Both the position numbers and the translations under genes were made by a program. From contig OZ245013.1 in the NCBI GenBank assembly GCA_965223675.1, positions 1,116,001 through 1,180,000 on the forward strand: a stretch of 64,000 bases of DNA. The letters run 5' to 3'. The notes under the pieces are model-generated. The model saw only the letters and a list, made by a program, of their open reading frames with translations, made no database searches and was not told where the DNA came from. This DNA comes from JAGQKC01 sp965223675 (GTDB taxonomy: Bacteria; Nitrospirota; Nitrospiria; Nitrospirales; UBA8639). Positions 9,397 through 17,642 of this stretch are shown here, piece after piece. Position 1 is the first letter of the stretch, and each line of letters starts with the position of its first letter.

Positions 9397-9939
9397 ATGA
9401 ACAGAGCTGGCTTTACTGTCTGGTTTACCGGTCTACCATGTTCTGGCAAGAGCACCTTGTCAAAACTTTTACACACTCGTCTTCACGCTGTCGGCTTGAC
9501 GGCTGAGATTTTAGATGGAGATGAAATTCGGAAACGTCTCACTAAGGGATTAACATTTTCAAAAGAAGATCGAGATGAAAATATTCGACGAATTGCTTTT
9601 GTGGCTAAGCTGATAACTCGAGTTGGTGGTATAGCCATCACCGCAGCAATTTCACCATATGAACAGTTGCGGGAAGAAGCGCGGGAAGAGATAAAAAACT
9701 TTATTGAAGTATACGTAGACTGCCCGTTGGATGTGTGTATCGCGCGAGATGTAAAAGGACATTATGCTAAAGCACAAAAAGGTGAAATTCGGAATTTTAC
9801 AGGAATATCAGATCCGTATGAACCACCAAAGAATCCGGAAGTCTTAGTTCGGACCCACGAAGAAACGACAGATGAGAGCGTTCAGAAAGTCCTGGATTAC
9901 CTGAAGACTCACAAGTTTGTCCCAGATGAACTTACGTAA
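9397..9939 (+). CDS. cysC: Adenylyl-sulfate kinase (APS kinase)
   Basis: A 180-residue P-loop kinase: F-T-G-L-P-C-S-G-K-S-T at residues 10-20, then I-L-D-G-D-E-I-R (the family D-G-D-x-x-R), F-S-K-E-D-R-D-E-N-I-R-R, the lid with R-D-V-K-G-H-Y and the typical D-P-Y-E-P-P near residue 140. It phosphorylates adenylyl sulfate to PAPS, the donor for sulfotransferases. The start follows a purine-rich AAGGGGAAGT. No cysD, cysN or cysH is adjacent, which argues for PAPS supply for sulfation rather than assimilation. A candidate consumer is the sulfotransferase at 23358. Confidence 0.95.
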   Translation: MNRAGFTVWFTGLPCSGKSTLSKLLHTRLHAVGLTAEILDGDEIRKRLTKGLTFSKEDRDENIRRIAFVAKLITRVGGIAITAAISPYEQLREEAREEIKNFIEVYVDCPLDVCIARDVKGHYAKAQKGEIRNFTGISDPYEPPKNPEVLVRTHEETTDESVQKVLDYLKTHKFVPDELT

Positions 9940-10028
9940 AGGGCCTTTAAGGTATCGTCAAGCCTGCAATTTATAGCGATACCTACTGGGGAAGTGACTT
10001 TTTTTCTCTCGTAAGGGGTACCTGAAAA

Positions 10029-10256
10029 TTATTTACGCCCCAATCGTACAAGTGATTGGAGCGCGGCTTCCTGAACCTTTAGGACCGGATCATGAAGCGC
10101 TGCACTGAGGGCCTCCAATGCTTCACGCTCACTGGCAACACCCATCGGATCTTTTCCCAAAGCAGCGGCAGCTAATCCACGGGCTTCCGGGTCATTGTGA
10201 AATAATAGATCGGAAACGCATCTTCTTACTGAGTGAGGAGATTCGGTGATATCCAT
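10029..10256 (-). CDS. Small HEAT-repeat protein
   Basis: A 75-residue protein made of about two HEAT units (A-R-G-L-A-A-A-A-L-G-K-D and V-L-K-V-Q-E-A-A-L-Q-S-L-V-R-L-G) with no signal peptide. The repeat pattern makes it look like a real short gene rather than chance. It is too short to form a full solenoid, so it may be a remnant of a longer HEAT gene or a domain that works with another protein. It sits between cysC and the export operon on the opposite strand. Confidence 0.6.
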   Translation of the reverse strand: MDITESPHSVRRCVSDLLFHNDPEARGLAAAALGKDPMGVASEREALEALSAALHDPVLKVQEAALQSLVRLGRK

Positions 10257-10869
10257 CCTTTTGCTTTTTTCTTTCTCTACTGACTGATATGTGAGAATTC
10301 ATCATTGCTTCTTCTTAATTTATCGGCAGGTGTTTTAAGAACCTTTAAATTTCTTGAGAATAGTTTTAATACATCGAGATTAACTTTTTTGAGACCATGG
10401 CTTCTTTTGATACAAATTAATTTTAGCTAGTACGTAATAAACCTGAATTAAAAATCATTCACAATGAGGAAAGAAAATGAGTAGCCTTAACGTCAATTCT
10501 TCATTATAATTTCTTATGTTTTAGTTCGTTAGATAACGTTTCATCCCTAAGGTATACTCATTGCAATTCAACAAGCGTGTTTTAGCAAAATTAACCAATC
10601 CCTTTTTACAGCTTTGGGCTGCGGCAGATTGCCTTATTCTGTTTGGCGAGTGACCCTTTAAGAGAAACTCAATCTATTTCCTGTGTGGAATAACGCCATT
10701 GATTGCCTATATATTAATACTTAATTTTTCATCTAAAATACCTTTAGGTATCGAGCAATAACTCTATGGCATGTACTGAGAAAATACCTTTCGCGTTATG
10801 TGCCTTAATCTTCCGTCTGTAAAGTTAAAATCGTATTCAGGTTTTCACGAATGAAAGGACGAAATACGA
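10257..10869. promoter_or_regulatory. AT-rich 610-bp leader upstream of the polysaccharide export operon
   Basis: No gene was found. The region is clearly more AT-rich than its neighbours and carries an inverted repeat ATACCT-TT-AGGTAT at 10738-10751, about 120 bp before the first export gene. Related AGGTAT/ATACCT words occur nearby (around 10549 and 10785). It probably contains the promoter and regulator sites of the operon, which begins with AAAGGA eleven bases before the ATG at 10870. The identity of the regulator is unknown, and no sigma-54 motif was recognised. Confidence 0.4.
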
Positions 10870-11568
10870 ATGATCGCCGGACTTATCTTTTTGGTAATTA
10901 TCTCGTTTGCAGCATGCTCTCCAAGTGTTGTGGTCAAAAGTCCGACGTCAGTTGGTTCACCAGGGACAACCGTTGGACAAGTTGGCCCGACCCTCATGAA
11001 AGAATATGTTATTCAGCCCGGTGATCAATTAGACGTGAAGTTCTTTTACAACCCAGATTTGAATGAATCGATCACCGTTAGGCCAGATGGGCGTATCTCT
11101 TTGCAATTAGTTGGAGAAACGATAGCGGCGGGAAGGACCCCGCGTGCACTCACAGAACTCTTGACTGAAGAGTATGATAAAGAATTGAAACAACCGGAGA
11201 TCACCGTCATTGTCCGTTCATTCGGGGCACGAGTTTATGTCGATGGTGAAGTTGAAAAACCTGGAGAATTAGAACTCACAGGACCATTAACCGTCATGCA
11301 AGCGATATCACGATCTGAGGGCGCTACGGAGGATGCGTGGGATGAGGCTTTGGTTATTCGAAGAATTCATGGCAGACAACCACTCGTTATTCCAGTAGAC
11401 TTAAGCCTTGTTCTTGCAGGGGAAGATTTCAGCCAGGACATTGGCCTCGTACCTTTTGATATCGTCTATGTCCCTCGCTCACCGATAGCTGATGTGAACC
11501 TTTGGGTTGATCACTATATTCGTCAAAATATCCCAATCAACTTTGGAGCGTTTTTCCCTCTTCGATAG
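10870..11568 (+). CDS. Polysaccharide export lipoprotein, Wza/OPX family
   Basis: A 232-residue protein. A short hydrophobic leader ends in a lipobox S-F-A-A-C with the lipidated Cys at residue 16. The polysaccharide export (PES) domain covers ~50-125 (Y-V-I-Q-P-G-D-Q-L-D-V-K-F-F and V-R-P-D-G-R-I-S-L), and one SLBB domain follows (R-V-Y-V-D-G-E-V-E-K-P-G). It would form the outer-membrane/periplasmic export ring for the polymer. It is shorter than E. coli Wza (about 380 residues) and has a single SLBB repeat, as in many environmental homologues. It is the first gene of the export operon. Confidence 0.93.
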   Translation: MIAGLIFLVIISFAACSPSVVVKSPTSVGSPGTTVGQVGPTLMKEYVIQPGDQLDVKFFYNPDLNESITVRPDGRISLQLVGETIAAGRTPRALTELLTEEYDKELKQPEITVIVRSFGARVYVDGEVEKPGELELTGPLTVMQAISRSEGATEDAWDEALVIRRIHGRQPLVIPVDLSLVLAGEDFSQDIGLVPFDIVYVPRSPIADVNLWVDHYIRQNIPINFGAFFPLR

Positions 11569-11628
11569 TCTGGGTCGTTCTGTGTTCATCATGATTGTTC
11601 ATTACAATTAGCAAGGAATTCTAAAAGC

Positions 11629-12777
11629 ATGAAGAGTTCTCTCACAAAGACCGCGGTGGCCATACCCCGACGACCTATAGAACAAAGTCGAAAGGCATTA
11701 TTCTTTCTTCTCATAATTTTGAGTTCAACGCTGCTGACAGGAACAACCTTTGCTCAAGAGAAAGAAGGCCAGAGAAATCAGAGCGGGACGATCGTGACGG
11801 GTAAAGTTCCGTCTATGGTTTCATCCGAGTCTTCGTTCGTGAAAAACCAGCTTGAAACTTACAAAAGAGAACTCGCAAAGGCAGAAGCGGAAGTCCAACA
11901 ATTCAAAGAAAAACATTCATTAACTTCTCTTAAAGACCAACAAAAGCTCATTCTTGAACAACGAACAGAGTTAGATTCGCTTTTAAAAGAAACGATTAAC
12001 AATATTAGCAGTCTTGATACGAAATTATCTTGGCTGAAGAGCCAAATAAAAGGAGTTCCTGAACGAGTCCCGCTCTCTAGTGTCACCAATCGGCAGGCGA
12101 TTATCCAAGAAGCGCAAAAAAACCTCTTAGACCTACAGTTAAAAGAACAAGAGATCCAGACTAAGTTTCATGAAAATAGCCGTACACTCGAGAGCGTACG
12201 GAAAGAAATTGAACTTGTCGAGGCATTTCTCAAGAAGCAACAAGCTGGAGAACTTGAGAACATGATTACGACGGGGAAAAATCCAGTGTACCAGGAACTT
12301 GAGATCGAAATGCTCCGCACTGAAGCACGACTCGTTTCTGAAAAATCCAGACGAGAAGTGACGCAAAAACAAATTTCGGAAATTGATCAAGAGCTGCACC
12401 GGCTCAACAATCTAGAAAAAGAGTACCGAGAGCTCATTCGCACTGTCACCGCCAATGAACGTAATTTTGAAGATTATCTCGCAATGGTCGGGACGACACC
12501 CCTTGAAGATTATCGCATTCAAGTCGGAGACTTACTCGACGTCAAATTTTTCTTTAATCCCGACCTTAATCAAGAAGCATCGGTTCGTCCTGATGGTAGG
12601 ATCTCGCTTCAACTGATTGGTGAAGTCATGGCATCTGGCTTGACCGTTGATGAGTTGAAGACACTTTTAAAACAACGGTATGATACTGAATTAAAGAACC
12701 CATCCATTACCGTCATCCTGCGTTCCTTTAATACTAAAATTGACTCAAGCCGACGCGCTGGAATAATACAGCCGTGA
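11629..12777 (+). CDS. Fusion: Wzz-type periplasmic coiled coil joined to a Wza-type PES domain
   Basis: A 382-residue protein of unusual architecture. A signal peptide ends near T-T-F-A-Q (residues ~39-43). Residues ~65-290 are long coiled coils whose motifs match the neighbouring Wzz-like protein (E-K-H-S-L-T-S-L, I-S.. V-P-E-R-V-P-L-S-S, T-T-G-K-N-P-V-Y-Q-E-L). Residues 294-370 are a PES domain matching the upstream lipoprotein (D-L-L-D-V-K-F-F-F-N-P-D-L-N, V-R-P-D-G-R-I-S-L-Q-L). The protein stops where the SLBB domain should begin. There is no lipobox and no second membrane helix, so it should be a soluble periplasmic protein. It could bridge the inner- and outer-membrane export parts, or it could be a non-functional recombination product. 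Confidence 0.88.
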   Translation: MKSSLTKTAVAIPRRPIEQSRKALFFLLIILSSTLLTGTTFAQEKEGQRNQSGTIVTGKVPSMVSSESSFVKNQLETYKRELAKAEAEVQQFKEKHSLTSLKDQQKLILEQRTELDSLLKETINNISSLDTKLSWLKSQIKGVPERVPLSSVTNRQAIIQEAQKNLLDLQLKEQEIQTKFHENSRTLESVRKEIELVEAFLKKQQAGELENMITTGKNPVYQELEIEMLRTEARLVSEKSRREVTQKQISEIDQELHRLNNLEKEYRELIRTVTANERNFEDYLAMVGTTPLEDYRIQVGDLLDVKFFFNPDLNQEASVRPDGRISLQLIGEVMASGLTVDELKTLLKQRYDTELKNPSITVILRSFNTKIDSSRRAGIIQP

Positions 12778-12969
12778 TGAACGCATAAAACACTCCCAAG
12801 ATATTTAATTCCGGATACCTGTGAGTTCGAGTGTAGAATGACAGAGAATTGGAGCTTAGGCGGAAGAGAGCGGTTTCAAGACGTAACGACTGTGTCTCTA
12901 TGCGTTTGAATCCTACCTATGCATTATAAAGATTTTTGATTTTTATTTTTCGAGGACAAGCAAAACATT

Positions 12970-14460
12970 ATGCAATCTCAGGCTGAACAGCATACTTCGA
13001 TTCATCGTCAATACATGTCACAAGTGAGTTTACGAGATATACTCACAATTGTCTTTAAACACAAAAGAAAAATTTTAGGAGTGTTTTTAGGAACGGTAGT
13101 CTTGGTCGCGCTCGGTTCCTTTTTGTTACCTCCAACATACGAAGCCACGTCGACCCTGATGGTCAAGATGGGACGAGAACATATTTACAGATCGGAAGTC
13201 GGAAGCGTAAATCCGGCAGTGTCGTTTGATCAAGAACGCGTCATTGAATCTGAACTTCAAATTATCTCTAGCCGTGATCTCATGGAACAAGTCATTGAAA
13301 CGATCGGAATTGAAACAATGTATCCAGACATTGCGGAGTCTCCTCCTTCAGACATATCTCCTCTCGAAGCGAGCATTATAGAGATGCAAGATAATTTCAG
13401 GGCTGTAGGAGTGAGAGATTCCAATGTCATTAGAGTCAGCTTTCAGCATAATGATGCCGAAATTTCAGCGAAATCAATTAATCTCTTAATTGAACTTCTA
13501 CTCGAAAAACATTTAAAAATCTTTAGTAACCCGCAATTTAAATTCCTCGAAAAGCAGGTACAGGAGTATCAAGGCAAACTCAATACGACGACCATGGCTC
13601 TTCAGGATTTTAAGCGCAAGCATGGACTGTCTTCTCTTGGCGAAGAACAACGCTTATTACTCGAACAGCGAAGAGATCTTGATGCCTCACTTCGAAAAAT
13701 CCAGAATGAAAAAGAAGGCTTGAAAAGCAAACTGGTCTCACTCATGAATCAAATTTCTGACGTTCCTGAAACTGTCTCATTGACGAGTCTATCTGAACGT
13801 CAAAAAATTATAGATGAGGCGAACGCTAATCTATTAAAACTGCAACTTGAAGAGCAGAACCTTGCGACTCGCTATAAAGATACGAGTCGTTTTCTGAAAA
13901 ACATTCGAAATGAAATTAAAATGATCAAGGCATTTATTCATGAACAAGAAGTGGATCTCACCGACAAAGTCACCACAGGGCAGAATCCCGTCTATCAGGA
14001 ACTCTCAATTGAAATCCATAAATCTAAATCTGAATATAGTTCTCTCGAGACTCGAGCCAAGGCTATTGCCCAACAGCTTGAGGAGTTGGATGAAAAATTA
14101 TCCAACTTGGATGTTCTTGCCAAAGAGCTTGATACTCTTCAACTGCAGGTACAGGCAGCACAAAAAAACTACACAATGTATTTAGGGAAAGTCGAAGATG
14201 CCAGAGTCGCAGAGGAAATGGATCATCTCAAATTGGCGAATATTAGCGTTATTCAATCGGCAATAGTTCCCGCAGAGCCGGTGAGGCCGAAAAAAGCCCT
14301 AAATATCCTGATTGCCATGATTCTTGGTGGAGTCGCAGGAATAAGTTTGGCTTTTGCTTCCGAATATTTTCAAGGTGGGTACACAAGACCTGAACAGGCG
14401 GCACAAGCGCTCGGATTGCCCACCCTCACCAGTGTTCGTTACCACCATGATTTGAGTTAA
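12970..14460 (+). CDS. Polysaccharide copolymerase / chain-length protein (Wzz/GumC-type, GNVR domain), no kinase domain
   Basis: A 496-residue protein. The first membrane helix is near residues 36-53, the Wzz-type beta region with F-D-Q-E-R-V-I-E-S-E-L-Q-I-I-S-S-R lies at ~75-95, extended coiled coils run ~185-430, a proline-rich P-A-E-P-V-R-P-K-K precedes the second membrane helix at ~447-468, and a short cytoplasmic tail follows. This is the chain-length regulator of Wzy-dependent export. The BY-kinase module fused to it in some proteins is instead encoded separately at 16576. Its start has GAGGA twelve bases upstream. Confidence 0.93.
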   Translation: MQSQAEQHTSIHRQYMSQVSLRDILTIVFKHKRKILGVFLGTVVLVALGSFLLPPTYEATSTLMVKMGREHIYRSEVGSVNPAVSFDQERVIESELQIISSRDLMEQVIETIGIETMYPDIAESPPSDISPLEASIIEMQDNFRAVGVRDSNVIRVSFQHNDAEISAKSINLLIELLLEKHLKIFSNPQFKFLEKQVQEYQGKLNTTTMALQDFKRKHGLSSLGEEQRLLLEQRRDLDASLRKIQNEKEGLKSKLVSLMNQISDVPETVSLTSLSERQKIIDEANANLLKLQLEEQNLATRYKDTSRFLKNIRNEIKMIKAFIHEQEVDLTDKVTTGQNPVYQELSIEIHKSKSEYSSLETRAKAIAQQLEELDEKLSNLDVLAKELDTLQLQVQAAQKNYTMYLGKVEDARVAEEMDHLKLANISVIQSAIVPAEPVRPKKALNILIAMILGGVAGISLAFASEYFQGGYTRPEQAAQALGLPTLTSVRYHHDLS

Positions 14461-14465
14461 GGCAT

Positions 14466-16409
14466 ATGTACTTAAAATTTTTCGGACTCACTAAAAAACC
14501 TTTTCACACGACTCCCGATCCAAGTTTTCTCTTTTTGACTCCTAGTCACAAAGAGGCTTTAGGGGCAATGTTGTACAGCATTGACCACCGAAAAGGGTTT
14601 GCCGCTATTATTGGTGAAGTTGGAGTTGGCAAGACGACTATCGTCCGTTCCTTTCTCGAGCAAGTCGATTGGCACGAAGAGCGGACGCATCTCATTTATC
14701 TCTATAACCCTACTCTCACTGTTAGTGAACTCCTCAAATACATTCTCTCGGAGCTTGATCAAGAGTACATAGGCAAAACAGACGCTCAACTCGTACAACA
14801 GTTGCAGGAATGCTTGATCGAAAAGTATCGTCAAGGAGGCACGGTTGTTCTACTCATTGATGAAGCACAAAATATGCTTCCGAAAACACTCGAACATCTT
14901 CGGATGCTCTCAAATCTGGAAACATCAACTGACAAACTGATCCAAATCATCCTCATTGGCCAACCGGAACTTGAAACGGTTTTACAGCAGCATGAATTAC
15001 GACAATTGCGCCAGCGTATAGCTGTGTGGGCAACCATACGATCATTATCAGAACAAGAAAGCTTTGACTATATTACTCACCGTTTAGTCGTGGCGGGTTT
15101 AACGGAAAAACACATTTTTCAAAAGAGTGCTCTCGCCCTCATAGTCAAACAAGCGGAGGGCATACCGAGGCGTATAAATATTCTTTGTGATAATGCCCTG
15201 ATTACTGCCGTTGGATATAGAATGAACCCTATATCGGCGAAAATTGTTAAAGAAGTTATTTCTGATATTGACAAGCAAGCTCCAAAACGACGGTGGTCCT
15301 GGATTCCAGCAACAGCTGGGGTGCTTTTTTTCTTATTTAGTGCTGCGATGATTGTTGTCCTCGATGCCCCTCAAACGATTCAGAACGTTAAGCAAGAGCA
15401 TCTTCAAGAGGAATTCATCAAAACTCAAGGATCTCATGAACGACAGACTTTATTGACGAAAAACGAAAACCAGAAAAATCCCGTCACCACCGTTTCGACC
15501 AATACAGGTAGAGGGGCTAAGACCCCAGTAACATCTGTGTCCCAACCATTACACCTTGAGCGGGTCACTTCCGATGAAACAGTCGGTCCTTCTATGAATC
15601 CGAAACCAGAGGTCCCCGGTCAAGGAGAAGCACTTGCAACGGATACGACTGAGAGTGTGCAGGATGTTTTCAGGGTTACAACAAGCCTGAATGGTACCTC
15701 AGTTATTAACCCGAAAGATCACACTGAAGGCTCCAGTAGTCCCCGTTCTCTTTTCGTATCAACGCAGAATACGCAAGGAGAGCTACCAGAAGAGTCACCA
15801 GAAGGGCCTCTTAAAAAATCACGTCATGACGAAGCGTCTTATGCTCAAGAACAATCACATTCAACGCCAGATCCTCAAACCAGGATTATTCAACGCGGTG
15901 ATACGTTGGCTGAACTCATGATGGAAGTGTACGGATCATCGGACTCAGCGCTGCTTGAGTTTGTGCTGAAACACAATCCTACTATCAAGCATGTTAGAAA
16001 AATTATTCCAGGACAACGGATCACATTTCCTCAACTTAAGAATTTCGCTCGTGAAGAATTTCCTCACTCTTTTGAAGAAGTCAAGACGACCACAACGAAC
16101 TCATACAAAAATGGCCTTGCAACATCGAAAGTCATCTTCACAAAGTCAGCCGAAGCATCACGGCAACGTCCAAGGACAGAACAATCTGTAACGAAGCCTT
16201 TGACAAGTCGAATCATCCAAGACGGTGATAGCCTGAGTCGCCTTGTGAAAAGCATTTATGGCTCTACGGATCCTGAGCATATAAAGCTCGTTCTCAAATA
16301 TAATCCTCATATACAGGATGCAAGAAGAATCTTCCCTGGTCAAAAGGTCTTATTTCCGAACCTTTCGGAAGCCGGCGAGGATTTCATCGAAGAGGTGCAA
16401 AATCCGTAA
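14466..16409 (+). CDS. ExeA/GspA-type AAA ATPase with membrane anchor and two C-terminal LysM-like domains
   Basis: A 647-residue protein starting five bases after the Wzz-like gene. It opens with Y-L-K-F-F-G-L-T-K-K-P-F, typical of ExeA-like ATPases, with Walker A G-E-V-G-V-G-K-T-T at residues 50-58 and Walker B V-V-L-L-I-D-E-A-Q near 126-134. A transmembrane helix lies at ~276-300, then a low-complexity Thr/Ser/Pro linker. LysM-like domains lie at ~471-521 (I-I-Q-R-G-D-T-L-A-E-L to P-G-Q-R-I-T-F-P) and ~580-632 (I-I-Q-D-G-D-S-L to P-G-Q-K-V-L-F-P). ExeA in secretin systems binds peptidoglycan and helps place the outer-membrane ring; a comparable role for the Wza ring is inferred. Confidence 0.9.
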   Translation: MYLKFFGLTKKPFHTTPDPSFLFLTPSHKEALGAMLYSIDHRKGFAAIIGEVGVGKTTIVRSFLEQVDWHEERTHLIYLYNPTLTVSELLKYILSELDQEYIGKTDAQLVQQLQECLIEKYRQGGTVVLLIDEAQNMLPKTLEHLRMLSNLETSTDKLIQIILIGQPELETVLQQHELRQLRQRIAVWATIRSLSEQESFDYITHRLVVAGLTEKHIFQKSALALIVKQAEGIPRRINILCDNALITAVGYRMNPISAKIVKEVISDIDKQAPKRRWSWIPATAGVLFFLFSAAMIVVLDAPQTIQNVKQEHLQEEFIKTQGSHERQTLLTKNENQKNPVTTVSTNTGRGAKTPVTSVSQPLHLERVTSDETVGPSMNPKPEVPGQGEALATDTTESVQDVFRVTTSLNGTSVINPKDHTEGSSSPRSLFVSTQNTQGELPEESPEGPLKKSRHDEASYAQEQSHSTPDPQTRIIQRGDTLAELMMEVYGSSDSALLEFVLKHNPTIKHVRKIIPGQRITFPQLKNFAREEFPHSFEEVKTTTTNSYKNGLATSKVIFTKSAEASRQRPRTEQSVTKPLTSRIIQDGDSLSRLVKSIYGSTDPEHIKLVLKYNPHIQDARRIFPGQKVLFPNLSEAGEDFIEEVQNP

Positions 16410-16575
16410 CGTACACTCAAGTAAGTACCTCACACGTACGCGGTTTTGACGATGACCTGTGTTGGCGTATATCATGACAAATCTTGAAGAGGTAATCTAC
16501 TTGTAGCCGTTTCTTACTTTGTGAGTTAAATGATTATTAATCACTACTATTATTATGCCGAGAAGGAATTAACCA

Positions 16576-17385
16576 ATGAGTAAAATGTATGAAGCGTTGC
16601 AATATGCGTATGCCGAGCACGAACTCAAACACACTCCCAAAGTCCTTCCTCCCATATTTTCAGAGCAGACGCTCAAACGTCAAACGACTATTGATCTTCC
16701 AGTTCTCAAAACCATCCCAAAAATTTCGCCGGATGTGGTCGTGGACATTTCTGGTTCGTCCATAGAACCGGAAATGCTCCGACTGAAACAATCCATCCTC
16801 GACCAGCTTCCGGATCCTCAAAAAAACATCCTTCAGTTCATCGGCTCTCAGCAGGGCGTTGGTACTTCCACTATTGTAAGAGAGTTTGGGAAAATTTTAG
16901 ATAAACAGCATGGCAAGTCCGTTCTTCTAATCGATACGGACCAACAGCACCATGGTTCACAACACCAAGCATTTGGCATTCATCCAAAGAATCCATTGGA
17001 TGGTTTCATGAAAAATGGAGGCTCCCTAGAAACCGCAATCTCGCAAGTTCCTCACTCTCGAATCTTTCTCTCTCTCCTCGCTGAAAAGAAGGCTTCGAAC
17101 ACGAAGACGTCTAGACTCACGCGTCACGAACTTATGTGGGAACCAGTTCGAAAAGAGTTTGACTTTATTCTTATCGACTCCCCTTCAATTAATACGTCGT
17201 CAGATGGGTTAGCTGTTAGTGCAACCGTCGATGGTGTCATTATAGTTGTCGAGGCGGAAAAAACACGTTTCCCAGTGACGCACTCTATGACAGATCGAAT
17301 AACCAAGAGTGGTGGTCATATTCTTGGTATGGCATTCAATAAACAGCATCACTACATCCCGGATTGGGTGTATCGGTGGTTATAA
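16576..17385 (+). CDS. CpsD/CapB-like (BY-kinase family, MinD fold) protein with altered P-loop
   Basis: A 269-residue protein beginning M-S-K-M-Y-E-A-L-Q-Y, a start typical of stand-alone cytoplasmic partners of Wzz proteins. The MinD-type fold shows V-L-L-I-D-T-D (Walker A') and F-I-L-I-D-S-P-S (Walker B). The Walker A position at residues 91-99 reads S-Q-Q-G-V-G-T-S-T, with Thr97 where the catalytic Lys is expected. The C-terminus carries two tyrosines (Y-I-P-D-W-V-Y-R-W-L) rather than a rich Tyr cluster. It probably interacts with the Wzz-like protein, but kinase activity is doubtful. Confidence 0.88.
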   Translation: MSKMYEALQYAYAEHELKHTPKVLPPIFSEQTLKRQTTIDLPVLKTIPKISPDVVVDISGSSIEPEMLRLKQSILDQLPDPQKNILQFIGSQQGVGTSTIVREFGKILDKQHGKSVLLIDTDQQHHGSQHQAFGIHPKNPLDGFMKNGGSLETAISQVPHSRIFLSLLAEKKASNTKTSRLTRHELMWEPVRKEFDFILIDSPSINTSSDGLAVSATVDGVIIVVEAEKTRFPVTHSMTDRITKSGGHILGMAFNKQHHYIPDWVYRWL

Positions 17386-17642
17386 CTGGAAAGCTTTCAC
17401 GTTTGTCGAACGGTTGAGAGAGAGTCTTTCTCTGTGGGCTTGTTCAGAAGTGCAAAGAGCCGCTACTCGGTCACGCGTCTTGGGCTTGCGTTTTCTTCAG
17501 ATCACCATCCACTCTGCCATGAGTTCCTGCACATCCCCTATATCTTAAAAGAAATGGGTGCGACCTACAGACCTCCGAGGGCTTCTATTCAAAGAAAGCC
17601 GTACAGGGAGTTAATATAGTTCATGATGAGATAGATATCATG

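Noticed and set aside
9297..9506. Open frame starting 100 bp before cysC that could look like an N-terminal extension
   Set aside because: It is in a different frame from the APS kinase motifs and has no known content; cysC from 9397 has normal family length.
12780..12969. Possible tRNA or leftover SLBB coding sequence between the fusion gene and the Wzz-like gene
   Set aside because: A T-loop-like GTTTGAATCC near 12905 has no pairing arms, and none of the three frames continues the SLBB pattern.
17434..17619. 61-codon + frame after the CpsD-like gene
   Set aside because: No start signal or domain; a second overlapping frame of similar length exists, as expected by chance.
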